Shown here one piece after another: positions 36,491 through 44,673 of a DNA stretch of 64,000 bases (position 1 is its first letter; every line of letters begins with the position of its first letter). A program made the translations under genes and the position numbers. Source of the DNA: Acidobacteriota bacterium (GTDB taxonomy: Bacteria; Acidobacteriota; Terriglobia; Acidiferrales; UBA7541); the NCBI GenBank assembly GCA_021818865.1, contig JAKASX010000002.1:64931-128930 (forward strand), given 5' to 3'. The notes below the pieces were generated by a model. It saw only the letters and a list, made by a program, of their open reading frames with translations, did not search any database and had not been told where the DNA came from.

Positions 36491-37147
36491 CTACGCGCGC
36501 GCCGCTGGTGGCTTGGTGAACAGCCTCGCCAGCAACCAATCGGTAGGCAAATACCCGATCAGCATTCCTCCGACCCACATCACAAACAGGTGCACCGGCG
36601 CGGGTCCCCACACGAGTCCAAAAAACGGATCGCGAAACGCGAAATTGATGTTATGCACCGTCCCGCCCCACATCCGTCCCGCAACGAGCGCCGCCGCCGT
36701 GATTCCCGCCTGCAAATTCAGCCCCCGCCGGTCGTAGCCCACGCGCCACACCGCCCACACGAGCACGATGGGCAGCGCCACGTGATAGAACGACATCAGC
36801 CGCAGCCAGAGCGGATATTTCGTTTCCCACATGTACTGCACGCCGGGTATCAGCATGTGCCCGGTCGCTTCCCTCCACGCCACGTCCACCATCCAGATGG
36901 TTTCTCCCATGAGTGTCGAAATCGCCTGGCTCGTCAGCAGCATCGGGCTTTCGAGCCACAATCCAAGCGCGGTGACCCCAATCGCGATATCGCTCAGGTG
37001 CAGAAAATCCGTCCATCCGTAAAAGACGATGTAAATCGGGATCCAGGCCGCGACCCACGTGGCTGCGGCGATTTTCACCCATAGCGGAATCATTCGGCGC
37101 GAAGCCAGCGCGTTTTGGGCAGGAACGGCTTGTGTTTGCGCGGGCAT
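36491..37147 (-). CDS. Polytopic membrane protein, unknown
   Basis: 218 residues with about six hydrophobic segments and aromatic-rich loops (WTDFLHLSD, WEATK-type loops, GRMWGGTVHNINF). No named family was recognised. A sigma-70-like promoter (TTGACG, 17 bases, TTAGTC) lies 53-81 bases upstream. The gene stands alone, convergent with the LPG-synthase-like gene. Confidence 0.7.
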   Translation of the reverse strand: MPAQTQAVPAQNALASRRMIPLWVKIAAATWVAAWIPIYIVFYGWTDFLHLSDIAIGVTALGLWLESPMLLTSQAISTLMGETIWMVDVAWREATGHMLIPGVQYMWETKYPLWLRLMSFYHVALPIVLVWAVWRVGYDRRGLNLQAGITAAALVAGRMWGGTVHNINFAFRDPFFGLVWGPAPVHLFVMWVGGMLIGYLPTDWLLARLFTKPPAARA

Positions 37148-37199
37148 GCTCGTGGTGGGAGGAACGCGGCTCGCGTCCGTCCTCGCGATGCCAGCGTGA

Positions 37200-37228
37200 G
37201 ACTAACGAATTGGCATGCCGTGCGTCAA
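37200..37228 (-). promoter_or_regulatory. Sigma-70-like promoter upstream of membrane gene
   Basis: On the minus strand TTGACG (37223-37228) and TTAGTC (37200-37205) are 17 bases apart, ahead of the gene starting at 37147. The same block (GATTGACG(C/T)AC...ATTCGT(T/C)AGTCTCACGC) recurs at 44608-44636 upstream of the ECF sigma gene, which supports function. Confidence 0.55.
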
Positions 37229-37444
37229 TCGGAAGCGTTGCACGCGGTGATTTTTCGAGCGGCTGTGTAACTCGGGAGGGTGTCCCTGGCTGGGATTTGC
37301 GAGAGTTGCCGGGACGAAGGCGAGGGAAACGGAGTGGCTCGGCCGAGTGCCCAGACTGGCAGGCCCCAACATCCACGAGCGTTTGCCAACCTGCTGCCGA
37401 GAGCCTCGTTTCCGCTCGCCTCGCCGCGTCCAAACAAGCGTGAT

Positions 37445-38188
37445 TTATTTGTTGATGGAGAAACTGTCGTCGAAATAATAGAGACCCAGGCCCGTGCCAC
37501 CCGAGCAGCCAACGCACGGCGGCACAATCAATTCGCCGATACCGGATGACTGTCCGGTCGATGGGTCAGTAAATAGGTTTGTGGGGTCCGGCACGATTGT
37601 CCAGGCATCACATGTCCCGCCGGAAACACCCTGGCAGGTAACCTGCGCCTGGGTTGTGCCGGGCCAGTTGTTCGGGTTGAGCCCAATGTTGTACCAGTTG
37701 CTCCCGGCGTAAAAGCCGACGTTGAACGGGCAGATCAGCGTCTGACCGACGTAGGTCATGGTGCCGAGGCTAAGATTGTTGTTGTTGGGATTGGTGGTGC
37801 AATGCGTGACGATCCGGGCCCTGACCGTTTCCGGGCCCGAGAATGGCGCCGATTTGTTGCTCGAATCGACGGGGATGAAGGTGAGGGAGATTCCCCTCGT
37901 TGTGGACCCGGTTGTATCCAGCTCCCAATCGCAGCTGCTTATGATCGTCGAGGAGACGGAGTTGTGCTTGACGTTGAATGTTGAATACGTGCCCAAACCA
38001 TCGCTCATGATCTGGTAAGGAAGGTTGTTGCTGTCGGTGTTGAACAGAGTCGAATTGACGTTGTAGCCGCAGCCTGAACCCGAGCCGCCGGGTTTCGGCC
38101 GCGCCTGCGCCATTGTGGGCAGGAGCGTCCCAAGCGCCATGCTGAGGCTGAGCCAAAGTGCACTTCTGAGAATCATCCGCATCTTCAT
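37445..38188 (-). CDS. Exported protein, paralogue of the 38621 gene; unknown function
   Basis: About 247 residues from the ATG at 38186-38188, seven bases after GGGAG. A signal peptide covers residues about 1-30 (ILRSALWLSLSMALGTLLPTMAQA). The mature part is rich in Asn, Thr and Ser with paired cysteines, and ends in VPPCVGCSGGTGLGLYYF. It aligns along its whole length with the C-terminal two thirds of the protein at 38621-39655 (SDGLGTYSTFNVKHNSV, SSCDWELDTTGSTTRGI, WTIVPDP). It is expected at or beyond the outer face of the cell. No known domain was recognised. Confidence 0.75.
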   Translation of the reverse strand: MKMRMILRSALWLSLSMALGTLLPTMAQARPKPGGSGSGCGYNVNSTLFNTDSNNLPYQIMSDGLGTYSTFNVKHNSVSSTIISSCDWELDTTGSTTRGISLTFIPVDSSNKSAPFSGPETVRARIVTHCTTNPNNNNLSLGTMTYVGQTLICPFNVGFYAGSNWYNIGLNPNNWPGTTQAQVTCQGVSGGTCDAWTIVPDPTNLFTDPSTGQSSGIGELIVPPCVGCSGGTGLGLYYFDDSFSINK

Positions 38189-38270
38189 TCGCTTTCTCCC
38201 TTTTTCAGAAATGCGCGCCGATTGACCGTGCGCTCTCTGATCTGTTTTTTCGTTCTCCGCTGCGTCCCCC

Positions 38271-38324
38271 AAAACAGAAAGGCCGCCGGCTCGTCCCGCT
38301 CGACGCGAGGCGTGCCGACGGCCT
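38271..38324 (-). terminator. Intrinsic terminator after the YezD-like gene
   Basis: On the minus strand an 11-bp stem (AGGCCGTCGGC...GCCGGCGGCCT, one mismatch) closes a 23-base loop and is followed by TTCTGTTTT. It lies 50 bases past the stop of the 73-residue protein and before the paralogue at 38188, so the downstream gene probably has its own promoter or is reached by readthrough. Confidence 0.65.
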
Positions 38325-38373
38325 CTGAGAGATTCAGTCAGCCGTATAAAGACAGCTCAAAGCTCACATCTTG

Positions 38374-38595
38374 CTATCCAAACTTAATCTTTTTCTTCGT
38401 GACCTCCGCGAGGACTGGCACTCCGTCTTGAATTTTCAGACAGTCAATCTCGCCGTGGCCGAGTTCCTCGCAAAAACGGACGAAGGCAGACCAGGCGGGG
38501 CGAAGAGAGGCGACGGAGAGAGGATTGGCGGGCTCTCCACCGCTTCCCGTGACCGTTGCGATCGCTGCTCTTGCCGATCCGTTGCTGCTCGCCAT
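38374..38595 (-). CDS. Small YezD/DUF2292-like protein
   Basis: 73 residues, starting at the ATG at 38593-38595 (an ATG eight codons earlier is possible). The N-terminal half is low-complexity. The C-terminal half, LGHGEIDCLKIQDGVPVLAE followed by VTKKKIKF, has the pattern of the YezD/DUF2292 family (LRYGSVxIxIQDGxVxxIE-type), a short all-beta protein of unknown function. It lies 26 bases after the exported paralogue gene and is followed by a good terminator. Confidence 0.6.
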   Translation of the reverse strand: MASSNGSARAAIATVTGSGGEPANPLSVASLRPAWSAFVRFCEELGHGEIDCLKIQDGVPVLAEVTKKKIKFG

Positions 38596-38620
38596 ACGCT
38601 TCTCGTCCCCTGTTAGCATC

Positions 38621-39655
38621 CTACTTGTGGATCAGGAAGCTGTAGGAGAAGAAATAGAGGCCGATCCCTGTGCCGCCATCGCAGCCGACGCAGGGGGGCA
38701 GGATCAACTCCCCAATGCTTGAGTATTGACCCGTCAATGGGTTTGGCACCGATGTCGACGGGTCGGGGACAATCGTCCACTGATTGCACTGGCCGCTGGA
38801 TGCACCGGTGCAAGTCACCTGGGCCATGGTTGCTCCCGGCCAGTTATAGGGGTTGTCCCCCGTGTTGTACCAGACACCGTTGGGCGCGTAGAAGGCAACG
38901 TTGATGGGACAGATGAGCTTTTGGTTCACGGAGGTCATGGTGCCGAGGTCGATGCCGTTGTTGGCAGGATTGGTGGAGCAATGGGTATTGATCCGGCCCT
39001 TGACCAGCGTGGCGCTAGTGAATGGGGGCGGCTGCGAGGGACTGGAGTAAGGGTAAGCAAGAGTAACTCGGATTCCTCGCGAGGTGGATGCGGTGGTATC
39101 GAGGGACCAGCCGCAGGAACTGTCGATAACCGTGTTAACGGAATTCCTTTTGACCTTAAACGTAGTATAAGGACCGAGCCCGTCACTCTGGTACTGGAAG
39201 GGCGCATTGTTGTTGTCGGTGTCGTTCAGGATGGCCGTTACGTTGAAGCTGGTGCAGCTGGTCGTGCCAACGCTCTTGGTCACGGCGAATAGGCCGGTGC
39301 CCTTGCCGGTGCGGCCATCAGCGTTTTGGACGACGATGTCGTAACTGCCAGTGAAGCCGGCGGTGGACACCGTAATGTTGGCAGTGAGTTGGGAACTGCT
39401 GTCGAAAGCGGTGAGATTCACGGTGACGTCGCCGGGATTGGTGGTGCCCGTCTCAAACCACTTTGCGACGGCGCCGCGCTTGAACCCGCTGCCCGAAACG
39501 ATAACGTTGAGGTTCACGGTCCCCTCCGCCGCCGAATTCGGATTGGCGGCAGTCACCTGGATGTTTTGGGCCAGGAGCGGAGACGCGTTGCCGCTCCAAA
39601 GGAACGCAGAAAGAGCCAGTAGCACTGCCATCCAGAAACTATTCGAGCGCTTCAT
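38621..39655 (-). CDS. Exported protein with N-terminal Ig-like domain, paralogue of the 37445 gene
   Basis: 344 residues. The signal peptide is residues about 1-30 (FWMAVLLALSAFLWSG...LLAQ). Residues about 31-128 look like an Ig/TIG-type beta-sandwich (VTAANPNSAAEGTVNLNVIVSGSGF, YDIVVQNADGRTG). Residues about 130-344 are homologous to the whole mature part of the downstream paralogue, including SDGLGPYTTFKVKRNSV, PYNWPGATMAQVTC and the CVGCDGGTGIGLYFF end. The cysteines recur in both and probably form disulfides. It follows the TPR-CHAT gene on the same strand after 117 bases. Confidence 0.75.
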   Translation of the reverse strand: MKRSNSFWMAVLLALSAFLWSGNASPLLAQNIQVTAANPNSAAEGTVNLNVIVSGSGFKRGAVAKWFETGTTNPGDVTVNLTAFDSSSQLTANITVSTAGFTGSYDIVVQNADGRTGKGTGLFAVTKSVGTTSCTSFNVTAILNDTDNNNAPFQYQSDGLGPYTTFKVKRNSVNTVIDSSCGWSLDTTASTSRGIRVTLAYPYSSPSQPPPFTSATLVKGRINTHCSTNPANNGIDLGTMTSVNQKLICPINVAFYAPNGVWYNTGDNPYNWPGATMAQVTCTGASSGQCNQWTIVPDPSTSVPNPLTGQYSSIGELILPPCVGCDGGTGIGLYFFSYSFLIHK

Positions 39656-39772
39656 CGCATCACCCCTGGCACCACGGGCAGTGGCTTGCCCTGGATAGAA
39701 TCGTCCCTCGCAATGAGCCGGTTGTTCCCCACGCTATCTGACTTACACGGATAATCGTTTACTTTTTCCGCG

Positions 39773-42712
39773 TCATTCATGAGCCTCAACCAGGACGAAG
39801 GGCGCCCAGTAAAAGGGTTGGCTGAAAGGACCTCCGGCCCGAATCAATGCGAGTTGGGCCCTCCTAAGGGCTGCTGCTTCATCGGTTTGACGGAGGCTGC
39901 CATAGAACGCACGCATAAAGACGAGGGTCGAGCGATCATTCGCATCCCACAGGCTTGCCAGCACCGACGAGCTCCCCGCGGACAAAAAGGCTCGCGTGAG
40001 GCCGACAAACTCGTCGCCGGCCGGAAATCTGTTGAAATAGCCGCTTCCCAGCGCCGTCTCGCACGCGCTCAGGGTAACGATCCGAGCGCGCAGACGCATC
40101 CGCAGAATTTCGTATACCTTCAACCGGCCATTGTCGTGTGCCCCTGGCTGGAGCTGGACGCCGGAAAAGAGCGGATCGAGCCGGTCGAAGAAGCCATGCG
40201 TCGCCAGGTCAATCATTTCGAAATTGCCGGCGATGCCGAGAAAAGCCTTTTTCGTCGCGGTCCGGCCCTCGAGCGCAAGGCTGCGGCCACCGTACAAAGC
40301 GGCGAGGCTTTGCGCCTCCTGTTGCGCGTACTTCAGGCCGGGTTCGGCCGGCGCCACGGCCAACAGTCTGGTTTCTGGATGCCCGGGCATGCGGCCGTAA
40401 ACGAGCGCCGCAGCCGCTGGAAGGTAGGAAATGTCGTAATCCTGAATCAGGTATCGCCAGGAACCGCCCGCTGAAACGGGCAGCGCCGCAAAGGGCAGGT
40501 AATACAGGACGGCGTTGGGAACCAGATACATCCGCGTAACGCCCTTCAGCCAGCCCGGCTTTTCAAGAGGCTCGATCAGCAGCGATTCCAGGCTCTTGGC
40601 CGGCCCGAGCCAATCGGCGCTCGGGGCATTCGCAAGCAAATTCCTGAAAAGATCCACTTTCGCGCGCAGGTTCGCGGAGGTAACGGGAACCGTCTCCGCG
40701 TGCAGGGCGTTCCGCGTGAGAACGAACGCGGTGACGCCCTCTTTTCCAACCAGGTATTCCACAAGCGCGCTGCGCGCCGGCAGATGGGCTTCCACCTGCC
40801 CTGCCGAGGCGACCGCCAGGCCGCGCATGCCCGCCAAGGGATCCTTGCGGCTGCTCAGGTCGTCTAGCTTCGCCTCGAATTCCCGCTCGGCCGTTTCGAG
40901 TCTCGCTGAAACGATCGCGCGCGCCTGTCGCGATGCCGGGGAGGGCGGTGCTGCATTTTCACTGTCCAGCGCGCGTTGCAACTGCCGAATGCGGGATTGG
41001 AGTTCCTGGCCCGGCACGAGCCCGCCAGGCGACTGAGCAAAAACGATGTCGCGATAACTCAACTCCCGAAGTTTTTCGGAATAGAAAAAGGCCGTGGCTT
41101 TACGACCCATCTGGAGGAGCAGGCGAACCAAGGCCACGTACACCTGGTATTTGTCCTGCAAGTAGCCCGCCTGAAAGCGCTTCGCGCCGAGCAGGCTGCG
41201 CACGCCCTCGATCACGGCGATCGCGCGGCGGTACGCGGCCAAAGCCTCGGAATCGCGATGAAGCGCTTCGAGAGTTCGGCCCTCGCCGTAGGCAAGCCGC
41301 CACTCCAATTCCGTGTCGTCCACCGAGCGCGCGATCCGTTCGCCTGCAATGTATTCCTCAAACGCTTTCGCTGGATTCCCGTTTCGACGATCCACTTCGG
41401 CCAAGGCGTAAAACGCCTGCGCATCGAGGGGCTGGGCGCCCGTGGATCGAGCGATAGCCTGCGCCTGGAGCGCCTGCTGACGCGCCTCGGCAAAGCGTTT
41501 TTCGTCGCGAAGCGCCAGGGAAAGATCGAGCAAACTGGCGGCCATCGAGCCTTGGTCCTTGACAGCCGACGCGCGGCGGAAGGCCTCGCGATAGACGGCA
41601 ACGGCTTCCTCGTCGCGCCCGCGCCTGCGATCCAGATCGGCCAGCGCGATGAGGTTCATGGTCACCCCACGCGGATGGTCAATCGCACCGGCCAGAGCGA
41701 TCGCGCGGCGGAAGTCGGCCTCCGCATCGGAAGCGTCGCCGAGTTGTTCGAGCAGCGTTCCGTCGTCGTTCAGGGCTTCGACGAGTTGCTCCTTCAGACC
41801 GGCTCGCTCGTACACCCCGATGGCCTGGCGATACTCGCGCCGCGCTGCGTCGTATCGGCCGAGCTGCAATAGCGCCGAACCCTTGTCCCTGTGCGCGTCG
41901 GCCGCCACTTTTTCGAGGTCAATCGCACCGGCCAAAGCCGCGGCGCGATCGAACATCGCGATGGCTTTTTCAGCCTGGCCCAGACCGAGCCGGCACAGCC
42001 CCAAATCCACGTAGTCTTCGCTCAGGTTCGGTTTCAGACCATCCTTGGCGTCGAGGTCTCGCGCTTGCCTGTAGTACTTGAGGCCTTCCCTGAATTGGCC
42101 CAGCAGTTGATCGTCGCCGCCAAGGTTTCCGAGAACGTTCGCTTCGCCCCGGTCGAAATGAGCGGCGCGATCGGCAGCGAGCGCATGGCGGTAAAGCGGG
42201 AGCGATCGATCGTATGTACCCATTTCATCGGAGATGAGCCCCAGATTACTGAGCGCCGAGCCTTCGAGCTTCAGATCGTGGACCTCTCGAGCGATTCCGA
42301 CCGCCCGATCCAGGTTCTCGTTGGCCTTGGGATAATCCGCCAGGTCCCAATAGACGAGGCCTAGGTCGTTGAGCGTTCTGCCTTCTTCATCCCGGTCGCC
42401 GATGGCCCGCTTCAACGCGAGCGCCTGATCGAGATATTGAATGGCGCGGGGATAATCGGAGAGTTCCTCGTAGCAGTAGCCGATGTAGCCGAGCGTAAGA
42501 GCCTCGCCGCGGGTGTCGCGGCGAGCGCGAAAAAGCGGAAGCGCCTGTTCGAGCAGCGGCAACGCCGCGCGCGGGCTCTCGTGGAACGCCAACTGGCGCC
42601 CGCGCGAAAGTATCTCGCTGGGGTTGGGCGCGCGCGTTTGCGGGCCGGCCGCAAGACTCACGCCCAGCAGGCACGCCGCCAGCGCGAAACCACGCTCGAA
42701 AAATTTCCCCAT
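39773..42712 (-). CDS. Exported TPR-CHAT protein (caspase-like protease domain)
   Basis: 979 residues. A signal peptide covers about 1-22. Many tetratricopeptide repeats fill residues about 30-520 (YDRSLPLYRHALAADR, YAGR-type helices). A coiled-coil region precedes the C-terminal CHAT domain, about residues 640-979. The His-Cys dyad is visible as DLATHGFFD and LSACETALG. CHAT domains are clan CD peptidases; in Desulfonema and Scalindua one (Csx29/TPR-CHAT) is activated by a CRISPR effector, but no CRISPR genes are here. The gene follows the sigma/anti-sigma pair in the same direction, an arrangement that suggests envelope signalling. Confidence 0.9.
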   Translation of the reverse strand: MGKFFERGFALAACLLGVSLAAGPQTRAPNPSEILSRGRQLAFHESPRAALPLLEQALPLFRARRDTRGEALTLGYIGYCYEELSDYPRAIQYLDQALALKRAIGDRDEEGRTLNDLGLVYWDLADYPKANENLDRAVGIAREVHDLKLEGSALSNLGLISDEMGTYDRSLPLYRHALAADRAAHFDRGEANVLGNLGGDDQLLGQFREGLKYYRQARDLDAKDGLKPNLSEDYVDLGLCRLGLGQAEKAIAMFDRAAALAGAIDLEKVAADAHRDKGSALLQLGRYDAARREYRQAIGVYERAGLKEQLVEALNDDGTLLEQLGDASDAEADFRRAIALAGAIDHPRGVTMNLIALADLDRRRGRDEEAVAVYREAFRRASAVKDQGSMAASLLDLSLALRDEKRFAEARQQALQAQAIARSTGAQPLDAQAFYALAEVDRRNGNPAKAFEEYIAGERIARSVDDTELEWRLAYGEGRTLEALHRDSEALAAYRRAIAVIEGVRSLLGAKRFQAGYLQDKYQVYVALVRLLLQMGRKATAFFYSEKLRELSYRDIVFAQSPGGLVPGQELQSRIRQLQRALDSENAAPPSPASRQARAIVSARLETAEREFEAKLDDLSSRKDPLAGMRGLAVASAGQVEAHLPARSALVEYLVGKEGVTAFVLTRNALHAETVPVTSANLRAKVDLFRNLLANAPSADWLGPAKSLESLLIEPLEKPGWLKGVTRMYLVPNAVLYYLPFAALPVSAGGSWRYLIQDYDISYLPAAAALVYGRMPGHPETRLLAVAPAEPGLKYAQQEAQSLAALYGGRSLALEGRTATKKAFLGIAGNFEMIDLATHGFFDRLDPLFSGVQLQPGAHDNGRLKVYEILRMRLRARIVTLSACETALGSGYFNRFPAGDEFVGLTRAFLSAGSSSVLASLWDANDRSTLVFMRAFYGSLRQTDEAAALRRAQLALIRAGGPFSQPFYWAPFVLVEAHE

Positions 42713-42740
42713 GCCAGCCGCCGCTTCAGACGTCGGTTCT

Positions 42741-43478
42741 CTACCGCTCTCCCACCACAGAAAACGGCACCGCTTGCGACCGCGCCGAATTTCCGTCGCG
42801 CAGGGTAGCGCGAATCCAAACGAAATATCTTCGGCCGGGCGTCAGACGCACATCAGCCGGCAGCTTCGCCGAACTGCATTCGCTATCCTGCTGCCAGACG
42901 ATATCTCCGTCGGCGGTCAAAACGCTCACCCGGTATTGCACGGCGCGAGGGACCGGTGTCCAGCGGAATTCGAGGTCACGGCCGTCGAGGACCGCGCCAG
43001 GGGTTGGCGAAGTCAGTCTTGGCGAGAAGGAAGGCGCGGCGATGCCACGCATGTCCGAAGCAGAGGGCGTTCCAGGCGGCGTTGTCGAGACGTCGCGCCG
43101 CACCGGGCGCCGCGTGACCACCACGGCAACGAAAAGGATACAGGCTGTTGCCGCGGCCACCGCCGCCCAGCGCCAATACCGTCGAGTGTCCCCTTTTCGC
43201 TGAGCCTGAACCAACCCTCGTGCCCGCGTCAGCCAATCGCCCGGAACGGATTCCGGCAAAGGCGCGTCGCTCAAACGCGCCAGAAGCGCAGACTGCTCGC
43301 GGCAGCAAACACACCGCGCGAGGTGCGCCTCCATCCGTTCACGCTCGCGCCCGGCGAGTGTCCCGTCGAAGAAAGCCGCAAGGTTCCGTTCGTCGGGGCA
43401 CCGCCAAGTCCGCTCCAGACGGTCTGGCGCCGTGTCTCTGAAAAACCGCCGCAATGTTTGCTCGATCGTAAATCGCAT
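42741..43478 (-). CDS. Zinc-finger anti-sigma factor with periplasmic Fn3-like domain
   Basis: 245 residues. The N-terminal H-x3-C-x2-C site (MEAHLARCVCCREQ, near residues 51-64) is the ZAS/zf-HC2 signature. One transmembrane helix follows at about 107-126 (AAVAAATACILFVAVVV). The outer part, about 155-240, resembles a fibronectin III-type sandwich (PTPGAVLDGRDLEFRWTPV, YFVWIRATL). It lies 46 bases after the ECF sigma gene and presumably holds it inactive at the membrane. Confidence 0.85.
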   Translation of the reverse strand: MRFTIEQTLRRFFRDTAPDRLERTWRCPDERNLAAFFDGTLAGRERERMEAHLARCVCCREQSALLARLSDAPLPESVPGDWLTRARGLVQAQRKGDTRRYWRWAAVAAATACILFVAVVVTRRPVRRDVSTTPPGTPSASDMRGIAAPSFSPRLTSPTPGAVLDGRDLEFRWTPVPRAVQYRVSVLTADGDIVWQQDSECSSAKLPADVRLTPGRRYFVWIRATLRDGNSARSQAVPFSVVGER

Positions 43479-43524
43479 GGCTTGGCCCTTGGCGCTCTGG
43501 TCGCCTACTTCTTTAACACGGATA

Positions 43525-44451
43525 TCAAATCCGTTTTTCCGCCTGTTGCGAGGGAATCTCTCTGCGCAGTTCCTCCAGAATCTCCCGGAGCCTCCGATCG
43601 ACCCTCTGCGCGTCCGTCCGGCCCATCAGCCGCGCAATTTCCGAAAGCGTCAGTTCCTGGTCGTATCGCAATTCGAGCAGCAGCCTGTCGGATGCCGGCA
43701 GACGCGCGATAGCGCGGCCCACCGCGGCACGTTCTTCTTCCCGCGCGTAGAGAGTTTCCGGATTCGGCGCCGGATCGGGAATCTGCTCGCCGGCCGGCTG
43801 ACCGTCCTCATTCAACTCGCTATCGATGGATCCGATCCGCGGGCGCCGCATCTGAAGCAGCCAGCGCTGCCTCGGCGTCAGCGCATTCTCGATGCGCGAA
43901 AGGCTGGACTCGATGCTGGCCATCGTCAGCCGGGAATCGCTTGCGCGGAGCCGGCCGAGGCAATCTTCCCTGGAAAGGCCCCGCTGATGGACGAGCTGGA
44001 ACACGGACCGATCGAGCGGATCGAGCCGTTCGATCGCCAGCAGAGTTTGCTGCCTGCCGGATTCGTGGCGGTGCCAATCGAGACAGAGATTTCGCACCAC
44101 CACCCGCAGCCACGTTGTGAATTTCGCTTTGCCATCCGGCTGAAACCTGCGCAACCGGAGAAAAGTTCCGCGATGCAGCTGTTCGCAAACGAAGACGAAG
44201 CAGTCCCCCGCTGCATCCGATTCCCGAGCGAACTGGCGGATGACCTGCAGCAACAGCGGGGAATAATCCGTAAGGAAACGGTTCCAGGCGTCTCGCGGTT
44301 CGGCCGAGGCAAGGCCATTCAGGATTTCGACGATCTCGCGATCGTCGTTTTCGAGACGAACGGCCAAGGTGCTGTCCCCGCGCTTTCCCTCGATTCGGCT
44401 CACTTCCCAGGGGCAAAGGTCTCGCCAATATACTCCTGACGGCCCGCGCAA
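43525..44451 (-). CDS. ECF-type RNA polymerase sigma factor
   Basis: 308 residues, longer than usual for ECF factors (about 200). Region 2 lies around residues 55-125 (WNRFLTDYSPLLLQVIRQF, TFLRLRRFQPDGKAKFTTWLRVVVRNL). Region 4 is about 235-300 (AIARLPASDRLLLELRYDQELTLSEIARLMG). The linker between them, about 130-230, is extended and holds a second helical segment. Some of the N-terminal 25 residues may not be translated; starts at V7 or nearby are possible. A sigma-70-like promoter lies 157 bases upstream. Confidence 0.88.
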   Translation of the reverse strand: MRGPSGVYWRDLCPWEVSRIEGKRGDSTLAVRLENDDREIVEILNGLASAEPRDAWNRFLTDYSPLLLQVIRQFARESDAAGDCFVFVCEQLHRGTFLRLRRFQPDGKAKFTTWLRVVVRNLCLDWHRHESGRQQTLLAIERLDPLDRSVFQLVHQRGLSREDCLGRLRASDSRLTMASIESSLSRIENALTPRQRWLLQMRRPRIGSIDSELNEDGQPAGEQIPDPAPNPETLYAREEERAAVGRAIARLPASDRLLLELRYDQELTLSEIARLMGRTDAQRVDRRLREILEELRREIPSQQAEKRI

Positions 44452-44607
44452 GCCAGACTGGGTTTCTGGCCGCGTTCGGTCTATGCGCTCTCGCGCCTCC
44501 AGCCGATAGGCGGCCTCGGGAAGGAAGGTCGGGCAGGGAATCGCCTCCGCGCAAATCGTTGCAGTGCAATCCGCGTGGTTCTTTATTTCGCCAGATAAAC
44601 GGCGTGA

Positions 44608-44636
44608 GACTGACGAATCGCCGTGCGGTACGTCAA
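44608..44636 (-). promoter_or_regulatory. Sigma-70-like promoter upstream of ECF sigma operon
   Basis: Minus-strand TTGACG (44631-44636) and TCAGTC (44608-44613) spaced by 17 bases, in a sequence block shared with the promoter at 37200-37228. It would give a leader of about 150 bases before the sigma gene. Confidence 0.5.
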
Positions 44637-44673
44637 TCGTGATCGGGTTCGGTGACTCGTTGGCGACCCTCGT

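Noticed and set aside
39773..42712. A CRISPR-linked (Craspase-like) role for the TPR-CHAT protein
   Set aside because: There is no CRISPR array or cas gene in the window, and this protein has a signal peptide and sigma/anti-sigma neighbours.
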